Shown here: one piece after another, positions 22,713 to 32,048 of the stretch | How the letters are laid out: the number at the start of each line of letters is the position of its first letter | Numbering within the stretch: the first letter of the stretch is position 1 | DNA from: JAHBWV01 sp964588385 | GTDB lineage: Bacteria > Planctomycetota > Phycisphaerae > Phycisphaerales > UBA1924 | Length of the DNA: 64,000 nucleotides | Direction: 5' to 3' | Assembly: GCA_964588385.1 (NCBI GenBank) | Contig: CAZPPG010000013.1 | Span: forward strand, 12,486-76,485 | Notes under the pieces: model-generated | Told to the model about the DNA's origin: nothing | The model's database searches: none | The model's input: the letters and a program-made list of their open reading frames with translations, nothing else | Program-made: the position numbers and the translations under genes

Positions 22713-23897
22713 TCACCCGCCAGTGCCGCTTCCACCGGCCCCGCCGGCCAGCGCCTCGTTGGTCGGGAACCGTTTCAAGGCCGCCAGAAGCTGCTCGACC
22801 TGCACGTGCGGCGGCATCGAAAGCATGCGCCGCCGCAGGGCCGTCGTTGTCTTGAGTTCCTGCTCTGGCGCAAGCAGGTGCTCCTTGCGCGTGCCGCTCG
22901 CAGCCAGATTGATCGCGGGAAACAGGCGACGCTCGGCGATCTTTCGATCGAGGATCAGTTCCATGTTTCCAGTGCCCTTGAACTCCTCAAAGATGACCTG
23001 ATCCCCCTGCGATCCGGTATCGACGAGGCACGAGGCGAGGATCGTCAAGGAGCCGGCTTCCTCGGTGTTGCGCGCGGATCCGAAGATCTGCTTCGGGAGC
23101 TCCAGGGCCTTTGAGTCGATGCCACCGGACATGGTTCTCCCGCTGGACGCGTACTTGTTGGATCGATTGAACGAGCGGGCAAGCCGCGTGAGAGAGTCCA
23201 TCACGACCACGACGTGACGTCCCGCCTCGACCATCCGACGGCAGCGTTCCATGCAGAAGAGACTGATACCGATATGGCGGGAGATATCGTGATCGTTGCT
23301 GGAGGCCAGAACAGACGCACGCTTGGAATCAACTCCTTCAATGGATGCGAAGGTGCGCCGAAAGTCGGTCACCTCTTCCGGACGCTCATCAACCAGCAGC
23401 ACAATGAGATCCACATCGGGATGGTTCCGGAGGACCGCGATCGAGATGTCCTTGAGAAGCGTCGTCTTGCCCGCCTTCGGCGGCGAAACGATGAGCCCCC
23501 GCTGCCCGCGCCCGATAGGGCAGAACAGATCAATAAGGCGGCAGGATGCGGGACATCCGGGGTATTCGAGCGTCAACCGGGGTTGCGGGTCAATCGACGT
23601 CAGCTCTTCGAACGGCTTGGAGGCGACGAGCGCGTCAGGGGGCCCCCCTTCCACGGATGTGACTGTCTGCACCATCGCACGCGCCGCTCGCGGGCCGGGT
23701 CGCCCCCGTCGGCGCTTTGAGCGCATCATCTCGACATCGGCCGTGAGCCGCAGACCCGACCGGAGCTTCAGACGCTCGATGATGGGAAGCGGGACGATCG
23801 GATCGCCGGGTGATTCGACGGGCCCGAAGTCTGACTGCTGGCGTAGGCGGCCGTCGCCACCCCTGGGCCAATCGAGAATGCCTGTCACGGTTTCCAT
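22713..23897 (-). CDS. rho: Transcription termination factor Rho (short N-terminus)
   Basis: 394 residues. The reading starts at an ATG at 23897; upstream in-frame codons run only to a TGA near 23990 and contain no start codon. The helicase core is complete: Walker A LIVSPPKAGKTTLLKDI (residues 136-152), Walker B VVVVMDSLTRLARSF, the Q/R-loop segments SGGIDSKALELPKQIFGSARNTEEAGSLTI split over 30 residues, and the C-terminal ELILDRKIAERRLFPAI. The first 70 residues correspond to the RNA-binding cold-shock-like domain in weakened form (GILDWPRGGDGRLRQ), so the N-terminal helical domain of typical Rho is missing. Rho is the ATP-driven hexamer that ends transcription of untranslated RNA. A near-consensus promoter at 24018-24047 fits a leader of about 110 bases. 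Confidence 0.95.
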   Translation of the reverse strand: METVTGILDWPRGGDGRLRQQSDFGPVESPGDPIVPLPIIERLKLRSGLRLTADVEMMRSKRRRGRPGPRAARAMVQTVTSVEGGPPDALVASKPFEELTSIDPQPRLTLEYPGCPASCRLIDLFCPIGRGQRGLIVSPPKAGKTTLLKDISIAVLRNHPDVDLIVLLVDERPEEVTDFRRTFASIEGVDSKRASVLASSNDHDISRHIGISLFCMERCRRMVEAGRHVVVVMDSLTRLARSFNRSNKYASSGRTMSGGIDSKALELPKQIFGSARNTEEAGSLTILASCLVDTGSQGDQVIFEEFKGTGNMELILDRKIAERRLFPAINLAASGTRKEHLLAPEQELKTTTALRRRMLSMPPHVQVEQLLAALKRFPTNEALAGGAGGSGTGG

Positions 23898-24017
23898 GTA
23901 TGGAACGATCCGCCGGGTCCGAGTGGCCCGGTTGGGGTGATCGATCTTGGGAGACGGACGGCCTTTGCCGACCCGAGGCGGCGCGTCGAAGCGGACGCAC
24001 GCTCCTCAACAGCACAC

Positions 24018-24047
24018 AGTATCGACATGACGGTAGGGTGTTGTCAA
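24018..24047 (-). promoter_or_regulatory. Housekeeping-type promoter for rho
   Basis: On the minus strand TTGACA (24047-24042) matches the -35 consensus exactly and GATACT (24023-24018) is a 4/6 match to the -10 box, with an 18-base spacer. Transcription would begin near 24010, leaving a leader of about 110 bases before the rho ATG. The region is divergent with ptsI. Confidence 0.6.
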
Positions 24048-24099
24048 GCTCCGAGCGCAGATCGAACGGAATGGGTATGCTGGGCGTAGCAGGTGCGGC

Positions 24100-25977
24100 A
24101 TGGACCAGACAACGATCCGCTACGATCCTGGGTCCGAGGTCGAGGGCAAGCCAACCGGCCCCGCCCGGTCGGAGCGCACGCCACGGATGGAAGTCCTTAA
24201 AGGCATCCCGGTCTCGCAGGGAATCGTCATCGGTCGGGCCTTCGTGCTCGATGCTGACACCCGCCACATCGGCCGCCATCACATCCAGCGCGACGCGGTT
24301 GACGCCGAGCTTGAGCGTCTGGATGTCGCATTGAGGCGGTCCCGTGAAGAACTTGCGGGTGTCTTCAAAGACGCCGAGACCGTCATGGGTGAAGAGGCGG
24401 CGAAGGTCTTCCTGTTTCATCAGGGCATGCTCGGCGACAAGTCACTTATCGGACCCATCCGAGCGATGATCGCCTCCAGCGCGGTCTCGGCGGAACACGC
24501 GGTGAGCCACGTTCTGGGCGAGTGGTCGGAGCGATTTGCACGAATGCCCGACATGGCATTCCGATCCAAAGTCAACGATCTGGAGGACCTGCAGGAACGA
24601 ATTCTCACTCATCTCACCGGCGAAAGGCGCTGTCAACTGGCGCAGGTTCCGGCTGGAACGATCGTGGTCGCGCGCGATCTCACCCCGACACAAGCAGTCT
24701 CGTTCGACCGCACCCGCGTCCTGGCGTTCGCCACGGATCTCGGCGGAAAGACCAGTCACACCGCGATCGTTGCCAGAGCACTGGGGACTCCCGCCGTCGT
24801 CGGCTGCCAGACCCTGACCCGCCTGGCGACCGATGGGGCCACCATTGTCGTCGACGGCGATCGCGGCGTGGTGGTTCTGGACCCAAATGAAGAGACGCTG
24901 GACGATTACAAGGCCGCGATCAAGAAGCGTCTGCGAGCCCGCGTGACTGTCGGCGACGATGCCCGGCTGCCCGCCTTTACGCTCGACAAGGTCCCCGTTC
25001 AGGTTCTGGGCAACATCGAGTTCGCCGACGAGATCCCCGCGTTGCTGGAGCAGGGCGGAGAGGGTGTCGGGCTCTATCGAACCGAGTTCCTGTATCTGAC
25101 CAGTCCAACTGAGCCAACGGAAGAAGACCACTTCGCGGCATATGCCCGCTGCGTCAAGCTGCTCAATGGCAAGCCCTTGGTGATCCGTACTGTGGACCTC
25201 GGCGCGGACAAGTACACCCAGGAGCGCACCGAGGTGCCGGAGCGAAATCCGTTCCTGGGGCTGCGATCGATTCGCTATTGCCTGCGATCGATCCCGATGT
25301 TCAAAACACAGCTCCGGGCGATTCTGCGCGCCTCCGCCCTCGGCCCCATCAAAGTGATGTTCCCACTCATCACGACCACCAATGAGCTGCGCCACGCAAA
25401 GCTCATCGTCCACGATGTCATGGAGGATCTGGAGGAAGAAGGCATCCCATTTGATCGGGGGATCAAGATGGGCATGATGGTTGAGGTGCCGGCGGCAGCT
25501 CTCATGGCGGATACCTTCGCGCGCGAGGTGGATTTCTTCTCAATCGGGACAAATGACCTCATCCAGTACACGCTGGCGGTCGATCGCACCAACGAGCGCG
25601 TCGCGGGGATGTATAACCCCCTCAATCCCGCGGTGTTGCGACTGATCCGGGACACGGTGCGGGCTGCCCGCCGCCACGATATCGATGTCTCACTGTGTGG
25701 CGAAGCGGGCGGCGACCTTGAGATCTCGCTTTTGCTCATCGGCATGGGATTGCGTACTCTGTCTGTGACCGCTTCGGCGGTGGCGCCACTCAAGCGCCTC
25801 ATTCGCGGGGTCTCTCTGACCCAGTGCGAGCGGCTGGCCCGCAAGGCCTTTTCGTTCGATTCCGATGTCCAGGTCGCGGCGTATCTCCGCGACCGGGCTC
25901 GAAAGATTGTCCCTGAGGCCTTCGACGGGCGTTCCGTTGATGACGCGGAGCCAGGAACGGGATCGGATCCCACCTGA
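24100..25977 (+). CDS. ptsI: Phosphoenolpyruvate--protein phosphotransferase (enzyme I)
   Basis: 625 residues from the ATG at 24100; an ATG at 24187 would begin exactly at the usual enzyme I start (MEVLKGIPVSQGIVIG) and is a good alternative. The phosphohistidine site is intact in LGGKTSHTAIVARALGTPAVV. The PEP-binding barrel has EGVGLYRTEFLYL, TVDLGADKY, NPFLGLRSIRYCL, KMGMMVEVPAAALM, FFSIGTNDLIQYTLAVDRTN and the catalytic Cys loop VSLCGEAGGD. It transfers phosphate from PEP to HPr or an Npr-type carrier. No HPr or EII gene is within the window, so it probably serves a regulatory rather than a sugar-uptake PTS. The extra C-terminal 40 residues after SLTQCERLARKAFSF are family-typical with a variable tail. 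Confidence 0.95.
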   Translation: MDQTTIRYDPGSEVEGKPTGPARSERTPRMEVLKGIPVSQGIVIGRAFVLDADTRHIGRHHIQRDAVDAELERLDVALRRSREELAGVFKDAETVMGEEAAKVFLFHQGMLGDKSLIGPIRAMIASSAVSAEHAVSHVLGEWSERFARMPDMAFRSKVNDLEDLQERILTHLTGERRCQLAQVPAGTIVVARDLTPTQAVSFDRTRVLAFATDLGGKTSHTAIVARALGTPAVVGCQTLTRLATDGATIVVDGDRGVVVLDPNEETLDDYKAAIKKRLRARVTVGDDARLPAFTLDKVPVQVLGNIEFADEIPALLEQGGEGVGLYRTEFLYLTSPTEPTEEDHFAAYARCVKLLNGKPLVIRTVDLGADKYTQERTEVPERNPFLGLRSIRYCLRSIPMFKTQLRAILRASALGPIKVMFPLITTTNELRHAKLIVHDVMEDLEEEGIPFDRGIKMGMMVEVPAAALMADTFAREVDFFSIGTNDLIQYTLAVDRTNERVAGMYNPLNPAVLRLIRDTVRAARRHDIDVSLCGEAGGDLEISLLLIGMGLRTLSVTASAVAPLKRLIRGVSLTQCERLARKAFSFDSDVQVAAYLRDRARKIVPEAFDGRSVDDAEPGTGSDPT

Positions 25978-26366
25978 CCGCTGCCGAAGGAAAGAAACAC
26001 GGTCTCGGCGCCGCAACGCGCGTCGGACCTGTCGAGCGGGCCGCCTCAACTCGCGCACCCATCCCTTCCGGGACGCGGACGCTGCGAGACGGGGCGACCG
26101 AGCCCCGACGAAACGCGGGCGTGAGCGCGAACCGCTCCGCACGATCGTCGGACCCGGATGCCGTGCATGCACGGCGGCCCACTGGATGGATCCTCCGCGA
26201 TTCGGCGCCCGCCGCACAGTGTGCGAGCACGAGCGCAGTGTCCACGAACAGCAAGATCATCAGGAATCGCCCGAGCGCTTGGCACGACGCCATGCTCGCC
26301 GGTCGCGACGCTCCCGAATCGTGATGCCCGGACCACGCGCCGCTCGCCGATAGGAAAGGTGAACGG
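25978..26366 (+). other. 389-base gene-free leader between ptsI and RNase E gene
   Basis: No reading frame here shows coding character; frames present are short, Arg/Ser-rich and unconserved in look. The region most likely carries the promoter and 5' leader of the RNase E gene. It contains the 16-bp perfect palindrome at 26160-26175. RNase E genes in other bacteria are autoregulated through structured leaders, which makes this a candidate leader, by analogy only. Confidence 0.5.
26160..26175. repeat. 16-bp perfect palindrome in the RNase E leader
   Basis: GCCGTGCATGCACGGC is self-complementary over all 16 bases. It lies 191 bases upstream of the RNase E start codon. As DNA it could be an operator; as RNA it would form a tight stem only if the inner four bases open as a loop. 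Confidence 0.45.
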
Positions 26367-28928
26367 ATGCCCGATGCAAAGATGCTGATCAACTACGTGC
26401 CCGGCGAGGAATGCCGCGTCGCGATCGTTGAGGACGGCAAACTCGAAGAGTTCTACGCGGAACGGATGAGCGCGGTCAGCCGCGTTGGCAACATATACGT
26501 GGGCCGCGTGACAAACGTGGAGCCCGCCATCCAGGCCGCATTCGTGGACTTTGGCGTTGGAGAGAACGGGTTCCTGCATGTCTCAGATCTGCACCCTCGT
26601 TACTTCCCGGGGGAGGACTCTGAGACGACGGAGCGAGTCGGAAAGAAGACGCCCCGGCGCGAGCGACCTCCCATCCAGGCCGCGTTGAAGAAGGGGATGG
26701 AGATCGCCGTGCAGGTGATCAAGGAGGGTGTGGGGACCAAGGGCCCGACGCTGACTTCCTACCTGTCAATTCCGGGCCGCTTCCTCGTGATGATGCCCCA
26801 GATGGACAAAGTCGGTGTGTCGCGCAAAGTCGAGGACGAGGACAAGCGCATCAAAATGCGCGAGATCCTGGATCAGCTCGAACTGCCCGAGGGCTTCGGA
26901 TTCATCGTTCGTACGGCCGGCATGGAACGGACCAAGGCCGAACTCAAGCGGGACCTGGCATACCTCGCCCGTCTCTGGAAGGACATGGAGCGCCGGCGCG
27001 CCTCTGGCAACCGCCCTCGCCTCCTTTACTCCGAGAGCGACCTGCTGGTCCGATGCCTCCGCGACCTCCACACGACCGAGATGACCGAGGTCATCATCGA
27101 CAACGAGCTCGCGCTCAAGCGCGCGAGCCAGTTCCTGAAGATCGTTGCCCCGCGAGGCGGCGCGAAGCTCAAACGCTACGCGGGCAAGACACCCATCTAC
27201 CACGCCTTCGGCGTCGAGCAGCAGATCGCCATGATGCACTCGCGGGAGGTCCCGCTCCCCTCAGGCGGCCGGCTCGTCATCGACGAGACCGAGGCGCTCG
27301 TCGCGATCGACGTGAACTCCGGCAAGATGCGCGACGCGCGGGATGCGGAAACCAACGCGTACCGCGCCAATCTTGAAGCAATCGACGAGATCTGCCGGCA
27401 GATCCGCCTCCGCGACGTGGGCGGCCTCATCATCAACGACCTCATCGACATGCGCGACCTGAAGCGCCGTCGTGACATCGAGACGCGGATCAAGGATCGT
27501 CTGAAGCGAGATCGGGCTCGCACAACCGTCCTCCAGATCAGCGCCTTCGGCATCCTCGAGATGACCCGGCAGCGCAATCGCGCCAGCCATGAGAGCCAGC
27601 ACTTTGCCGACTGTCCCACCTGCCATGGACGCGGCTTGATCCAGCGACCGGGCTCGGTCGCGGCCGATGCGCTGCGTGAACTTGCGGCGATGCTCGACCA
27701 TGACCGCGTGACCAAGATCGAGATGGTCGTCAGCCCCCGCGTCGCTGGCGAGTTGCTCTCATCTCGTCGCCGCGCGCTCTCCCGAGTCGAGCGAACCAGC
27801 GGAAAGCAAGTCGAAGTCCGAGTCAGCGAGGCGGTGCCTCTGGATCGCGTGACCTTCTACGCATATGACGCCGCCGGCGCCGATGTGGAGGTCGGAACAC
27901 TCCTGCACCAGAAGCGGAATCCCCAGATCGAAGACTGGATGGACGAGGCCCCGATCGCCGGCGAAGTCGACATCTGGGACGACGAGACAGAAAAGACTGA
28001 CGAGTCCACCGAACCGGACTACGAGCCCACAGCGATGGAGCTGGAAGGACCCGGATCCGGCCTGTCTTCCGCCGAAGCGGGCGCGCCCGCCGAGGCCCAG
28101 ACCGAGGACGACCAGGGTGAACGCAGGGGCAAGCGTCGTCGTCGCCGTGGCGGTCGGGGTCGAGGGCGGGATGGAGATGAAGCCAGACCCGACTCGAGCG
28201 CCCCGCGCCCACAGCGGCGCGCTCCAGACGGCACGGGAGATAGAGAATCACCGCGGCCGGAGTTGCCGATCAATAACGAGGACGCGCCAATCGCCGGCGA
28301 AGACCCAGGCGCAGGCCCGGATCAACGCGAGAACGGCTCGGGCTCCTCGGAAGATGGCGGCACCAGAAAGCGCCGGCGGCGGAGGCGGCGCGGCGGGCGA
28401 GGTCGCGGGGCGGGTGCAGACGGTGGCGCGAGCGCCGTTCAGGATGATTCGAGCGGCGAGAGTCGCGATCAGCCGACGTCAGAGCAGAGGCTCGCAGGCG
28501 ATCACGGACCCGCTCAGCAGGCGCCGCGGGAAGCGGATGAAGACTCGGGAGATTCCGGCGAGACCGAAAGCTCGCACGGTGAGGGACCGGAGGGCGGAGA
28601 AGGCGAAAGCGGAACGGGCAATGGACGCAAGCGTCGTCGTCGTCGCCGCCGAGGTGGGCGAGGTCGAGGACGTGAGGGCGCTGAAGGTGGGGCGCCAACG
28701 CCTCATGGAGGGTCGAGTCCGAACGGAAAGGCTGCCCCGAACGGATCGCGTTCCGAACCTCGGAACGAGCCCGCCCCACGATCGCAAGCGACATCACGTC
28801 CGCCTGCCGAGACGCCGAAGCCGTTTCAGCCGGGTCCTCAGGCCAAGGAAGCCGGAAAGCCGAGAACGCTGTACGCCACTCGGCGCAAGCTTTCGCCAAG
28901 CGAGAAGCGCGCCCTCGGACCGGAGTGA
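26367..28928 (+). CDS. rne: Ribonuclease E/G family endoribonuclease with Arg/Gly-rich tail
   Basis: 853 residues, AGGTG ribosome site. An S1 RNA-binding domain (about residues 35-125: VGNIYVGRVTNVEPAIQAAF) leads into the RNase E/G catalytic core. The two metal-binding aspartates lie in VAIDVNSGKM (Asp315) and IINDLIDM (Asp358), with the same 43-residue spacing as in E. coli RNase E. The zinc-link motif CPTC (416-419) for dimer pairing is present. After residue 560 the protein is low-complexity: an acidic linker and three copies of a block of the form K-R(5-8)-GGRGRG at about 589, 668 and 755. Such tails bind RNA and scaffold the degradosome. The enzyme starts mRNA decay and rRNA processing. 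dxr follows nine bases downstream. Function is secure; RNase E versus G naming is by length and tail. Confidence 0.95.
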   Translation: MPDAKMLINYVPGEECRVAIVEDGKLEEFYAERMSAVSRVGNIYVGRVTNVEPAIQAAFVDFGVGENGFLHVSDLHPRYFPGEDSETTERVGKKTPRRERPPIQAALKKGMEIAVQVIKEGVGTKGPTLTSYLSIPGRFLVMMPQMDKVGVSRKVEDEDKRIKMREILDQLELPEGFGFIVRTAGMERTKAELKRDLAYLARLWKDMERRRASGNRPRLLYSESDLLVRCLRDLHTTEMTEVIIDNELALKRASQFLKIVAPRGGAKLKRYAGKTPIYHAFGVEQQIAMMHSREVPLPSGGRLVIDETEALVAIDVNSGKMRDARDAETNAYRANLEAIDEICRQIRLRDVGGLIINDLIDMRDLKRRRDIETRIKDRLKRDRARTTVLQISAFGILEMTRQRNRASHESQHFADCPTCHGRGLIQRPGSVAADALRELAAMLDHDRVTKIEMVVSPRVAGELLSSRRRALSRVERTSGKQVEVRVSEAVPLDRVTFYAYDAAGADVEVGTLLHQKRNPQIEDWMDEAPIAGEVDIWDDETEKTDESTEPDYEPTAMELEGPGSGLSSAEAGAPAEAQTEDDQGERRGKRRRRRGGRGRGRDGDEARPDSSAPRPQRRAPDGTGDRESPRPELPINNEDAPIAGEDPGAGPDQRENGSGSSEDGGTRKRRRRRRRGGRGRGAGADGGASAVQDDSSGESRDQPTSEQRLAGDHGPAQQAPREADEDSGDSGETESSHGEGPEGGEGESGTGNGRKRRRRRRRGGRGRGREGAEGGAPTPHGGSSPNGKAAPNGSRSEPRNEPAPRSQATSRPPAETPKPFQPGPQAKEAGKPRTLYATRRKLSPSEKRALGPE

Positions 28929-28937
28929 GCAAACGCC

Positions 28938-30230
28938 ATGTCCCCCTTGACGCCGAGCAGAGCCATTGCACGATCGCCCGAGATCGTGCGCCGTGTCATC
29001 GTCCTCGGATCGACCGGCTCGATCGGCACGCAAACACTTGAAGTCATTGAGCATCTGAACCGTCTTCACGCGGCCGGGCGCTGCGCGACTCGGTACGAGA
29101 TCGTCGGCCTGGCTGCCGGGCGCAACGCGGGCCTGCTCGCCGACCAGGCGCTGAAGTACGGTGTCCGTGATGTGGCCCTCACCGACCCAAGCGAGATGGG
29201 CGCGACGCCGGCCCTCGACGCGGACCTCCGCACGCGCTGCGGTGCCGACGCCGCCCAGCGCCTGATTCGTGACGTGAACTGCGACGTCGTCGTGGCTGCC
29301 ATCGTCGGCATCGCGGGGCTTCCCGCAACGCTCGACGCTGTGAGGCTGGGCCGAGTGATCGCTCTCGCGAACAAGGAAACGCTGGTTGCCGCCGGAGCGA
29401 TTGTGATCCCAGAAGCGATCCGGCACGGGTCGCGGCTGCTCCCCGTGGATAGCGAGCATGCCGCTCTCTGGCAGTGCCTTTCGTCCGTCGCCAATCCAGG
29501 ATCGTGTCCGCCCATGGCGCTTCCTGCGTGCGTTTCGCGTGTGATCCTGACCGCATCGGGAGGGCCGTTCCGGGAGTTGCCAATCGCACAGATGCACAAG
29601 GCGACACCCGAGATGGCCCTGAAGCACCCGACCTGGGCCATGGGCGCGAAGGTAACGATCGATTGCGCATCGCTGATGAACAAGGCCCTTGAGCTCATCG
29701 AAGCCCACTGGCTGTTCGATGTGCCGTCGTCCAAGCTCACCGCGATCATTCATCCCCAGTCGATTGTGCACGCGCTCGCCGAGATGACCGATGGCTCGCT
29801 TCTGGCACAGATGGCTTCACCCGACATGCGTTTGCCGATCCAGCAATCCCTCTCGCATCCGGACCGGCTGGAGGGCGCTTCCCGCCGACTCGATCTGAGC
29901 ACACTCTCCCGGCTCGAGTTCTTTGCTCCCGACAGTGAACGATTCCCGGCGCTCGAGCTTGCCTCCCGCGCTATCGACGCGGGGGGCACCGCGGGCGCGA
30001 TCCTCAACGCCGCCAACGAAGTCGCCGTCAGAGCATTCCTGGATCGCCGGATCGATTTCGGCATGATCCCTCGACTGGTCGCGGACGCGATGGACGCGAT
30101 CTGCCCGCGACCCATAGCCTCTCTTGAAGATGTCATGCATGCGGACGCCGAGGCTCGTCGGTACGCCAGCGCACGCCTCGACGCATCAGCGCTCTCGGGC
30201 GCTCGACCTTCGGTCCGACTAGGGAGCTGA
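28938..30230 (+). CDS. dxr: 1-deoxy-D-xylulose 5-phosphate reductoisomerase
   Basis: 430 residues. NADPH-binding VIVLGSTGSIGTQTLEVI near the start, then ALANKETLVAAG, the metal- and substrate-binding LLPVDSEHAALWQCL with Asp and Glu ligands, LTASGGPFRELP, HPTWAMGAKVTIDCASLMNKALELIEAHWLF (motif read over 30 residues) and IHPQSIVHALAEMTDGSLLAQ. It converts DXP to methylerythritol 4-phosphate, the second step of the MEP isoprenoid route and the target of fosmidomycin. The gene sits nine bases after the RNase E gene and 11 before the first OGT-like gene, all in one direction, so a single transcript is likely. The usual rseP-type protease neighbour of dxr is not here. An 8-residue insertion near 180 (ANPGSCPPMALP) is atypical. 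Confidence 0.97.
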   Translation: MSPLTPSRAIARSPEIVRRVIVLGSTGSIGTQTLEVIEHLNRLHAAGRCATRYEIVGLAAGRNAGLLADQALKYGVRDVALTDPSEMGATPALDADLRTRCGADAAQRLIRDVNCDVVVAAIVGIAGLPATLDAVRLGRVIALANKETLVAAGAIVIPEAIRHGSRLLPVDSEHAALWQCLSSVANPGSCPPMALPACVSRVILTASGGPFRELPIAQMHKATPEMALKHPTWAMGAKVTIDCASLMNKALELIEAHWLFDVPSSKLTAIIHPQSIVHALAEMTDGSLLAQMASPDMRLPIQQSLSHPDRLEGASRRLDLSTLSRLEFFAPDSERFPALELASRAIDAGGTAGAILNAANEVAVRAFLDRRIDFGMIPRLVADAMDAICPRPIASLEDVMHADAEARRYASARLDASALSGARPSVRLGS

Positions 30231-30241
30231 CTTTCGCCGCC

Positions 30242-32029
30242 ATGTCACAGATCAAGTCCATGTTCGAGCAGGCGACTGTCATGTACCGGTCCGGACAGCG
30301 CGCGGAGGCCATTGCTCAGATGGAGCGTATCGCGCAGCGCGAACCCCGGCACCCCGCGATCTCGCACGCGCTCGCGTCCATGCTCGCAGAGACCGGACAG
30401 CTTGAACGGGCTCTCTATTACGCTCAGGTCGCCGCAGGAAGCTCGCCCAAGCTGCCGCACCCTCATCAGCTCGTCGCGACCATCCTCGCCTCGCTCAACC
30501 GCATGCCCGAAGCGGAGGCCGCCGCTCGAAAGTCACTCGCGCTGGATCCCGGTTCCCTGGGCGCTCTCAACACGCTTGGCGTCATCCTGGCTGAGACCGG
30601 TCGCAAGGCCGAGGCCGCGGAAGTGCTTCATCGCGCGATGACGCTTTATCCAGATCGCTACGAAGCCGCCGCGAACTACGCGCGGCTTCTCGTCGAACTC
30701 GGACGCGCAGAAGAAGCCGTTGCCGTGGCCGCTCGCGCGGTCTCCGCCTGCCCACACGACATGGCCATCGCTTCCGCCAGAGCGTTCATCCTGAACTACC
30801 CGTCGGGCGTCGACCCTCGCGAGATCTTTCGCCAACACGTGGCCTTCGGCACGCAGCTCGCCAGCGCTGTCGCCGGTCTCATGCGCGAGATCGATGCGCC
30901 GCCGGCGGCTCGGATGGATCCGGAAGGGCGAATCGTCATCGGATACCTCTCCTCGGATCTGCGTACGCATTCCGTGCTCTCGTTCGTTGAGCATCTCATT
31001 GAACGACACGATCGCCATCGCTTCCGCGTCAATCTGTACTTCACCCACCCTGCTCCCGACGCTCGCACCGAGCGGTGCAAGCTCTCCGCAGACTTGTTTC
31101 GCCACGTCCATCAACTCGACGACCTCTCACTCGCGCGACAGATCCGTGCCGACCGCGTCGACATTCTCGTTGACCTCAATGGACTCTCCGCACACAACCG
31201 CGCAGGCGTCCTGGCCCTCCGACCCGCGCCGATTCAGCTCTCCTACTGCGGCTATTGCAACACCACCGGCCTGGATGCGATCGACGCGCGCGTCGTCGAT
31301 CGGATCACGGACCCTCCCGGCCCAGAAGCAGACGCACTGTCGGTCGAGCGCCTCCTGCGGCTCGATCGTTGCTTTCTCTGCTACCGGCCACCGCACGATG
31401 CGCCGACTCCGCACCTTGAGTGCGAGTCCGATTCGCCTGATTCCATCTGTTTCGGATCATTCAATGCGCCCGCAAAGATCAGCACGTTGACACTTGATCT
31501 CTGGTGCGCCGTGCTCCGGGCCGAGACGCGAGCCAGGTTCCTCATCAAGGGTGTGGGGCTGGAGCATGACGCGGCGCGAGCCCACCTCACAGCTCGGTTC
31601 GCCGCGAACGGCGTGGATGCCTCCCGAGTCACGCTTCTGGGACCCACCGCATCAGCACGCGAGCATCTGGCCCTTTACAACCGCGTCCACGTAGCGCTCG
31701 ACACAACTCCATACGCGGGCACCACCACCACGTGTGAGGCCCTCTGGATGGGTGTGCCCGTGGTCTCACTCCGCGGCAGTGTCCATGCCTCGCGAGTCGG
31801 CGCTTCACTCCTCCAAGCGTGCGGCCGCCAACAGTGGGTCGCTGAGTCTCCGTCAGAGTTCGCAGAGATCGCACTGGAACTCGGTCGGGATCTGCCGCGA
31901 CTCCGAGAGCTTCGCTCCATACTTCGCGAGGAGGTAAGGCGGTCCTCTCTGTGTGACGAGGCCATGCACACGCTCGCGATGGAGAACGCATACCTCTCAC
32001 TCATGCAGGCACGTGACGGCGGCCGATGA
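30242..32029 (+). CDS. TPR-containing O-GlcNAc transferase-like glycosyltransferase (GT41), first copy
   Basis: 595 residues. Residues about 1-185 form five TPR helix pairs (AEAIAQMERIAQREPRHPA, then LGVILAETGRKAEAAEVLH and NYARLLVELGRAEEAVAV). The catalytic half (about 220-595) matches the OGT/SPINDLY family: RIVIGYLSSDLRTHSV with the catalytic-region His, DILVDLNGLSAHNRAGVLALRPAPIQLSY, GTTTTCEALWMGVPVV and HASRVGASLLQACG with the UDP-sugar-binding Lys/His context. GT41 enzymes add sugar from UDP-GlcNAc to Ser/Thr of proteins, and the TPR part selects substrates. No signal peptide, so cytosolic. The next gene is a paralogue; see 32049. Sugar donor and targets are unknown. Confidence 0.9.
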   Translation: MSQIKSMFEQATVMYRSGQRAEAIAQMERIAQREPRHPAISHALASMLAETGQLERALYYAQVAAGSSPKLPHPHQLVATILASLNRMPEAEAAARKSLALDPGSLGALNTLGVILAETGRKAEAAEVLHRAMTLYPDRYEAAANYARLLVELGRAEEAVAVAARAVSACPHDMAIASARAFILNYPSGVDPREIFRQHVAFGTQLASAVAGLMREIDAPPAARMDPEGRIVIGYLSSDLRTHSVLSFVEHLIERHDRHRFRVNLYFTHPAPDARTERCKLSADLFRHVHQLDDLSLARQIRADRVDILVDLNGLSAHNRAGVLALRPAPIQLSYCGYCNTTGLDAIDARVVDRITDPPGPEADALSVERLLRLDRCFLCYRPPHDAPTPHLECESDSPDSICFGSFNAPAKISTLTLDLWCAVLRAETRARFLIKGVGLEHDAARAHLTARFAANGVDASRVTLLGPTASAREHLALYNRVHVALDTTPYAGTTTTCEALWMGVPVVSLRGSVHASRVGASLLQACGRQQWVAESPSEFAEIALELGRDLPRLRELRSILREEVRRSSLCDEAMHTLAMENAYLSLMQARDGGR

Positions 32030-32048
32030 CCGTCGGGAGGAAGCCCAA

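Noticed and set aside
25978..26366. Possible small gene upstream of rne
   Set aside because: The short frames here show no signal peptide, domain or ribosome site, and codon use is unlike the neighbours.
28130..28680. Repeat-rich stretch suggesting a mobile element or CRISPR-like array
   Set aside because: The repeated DNA is codons of the Arg/Gly blocks in frame in the RNase E tail; no spacer regularity and no adjacent cas-like gene.
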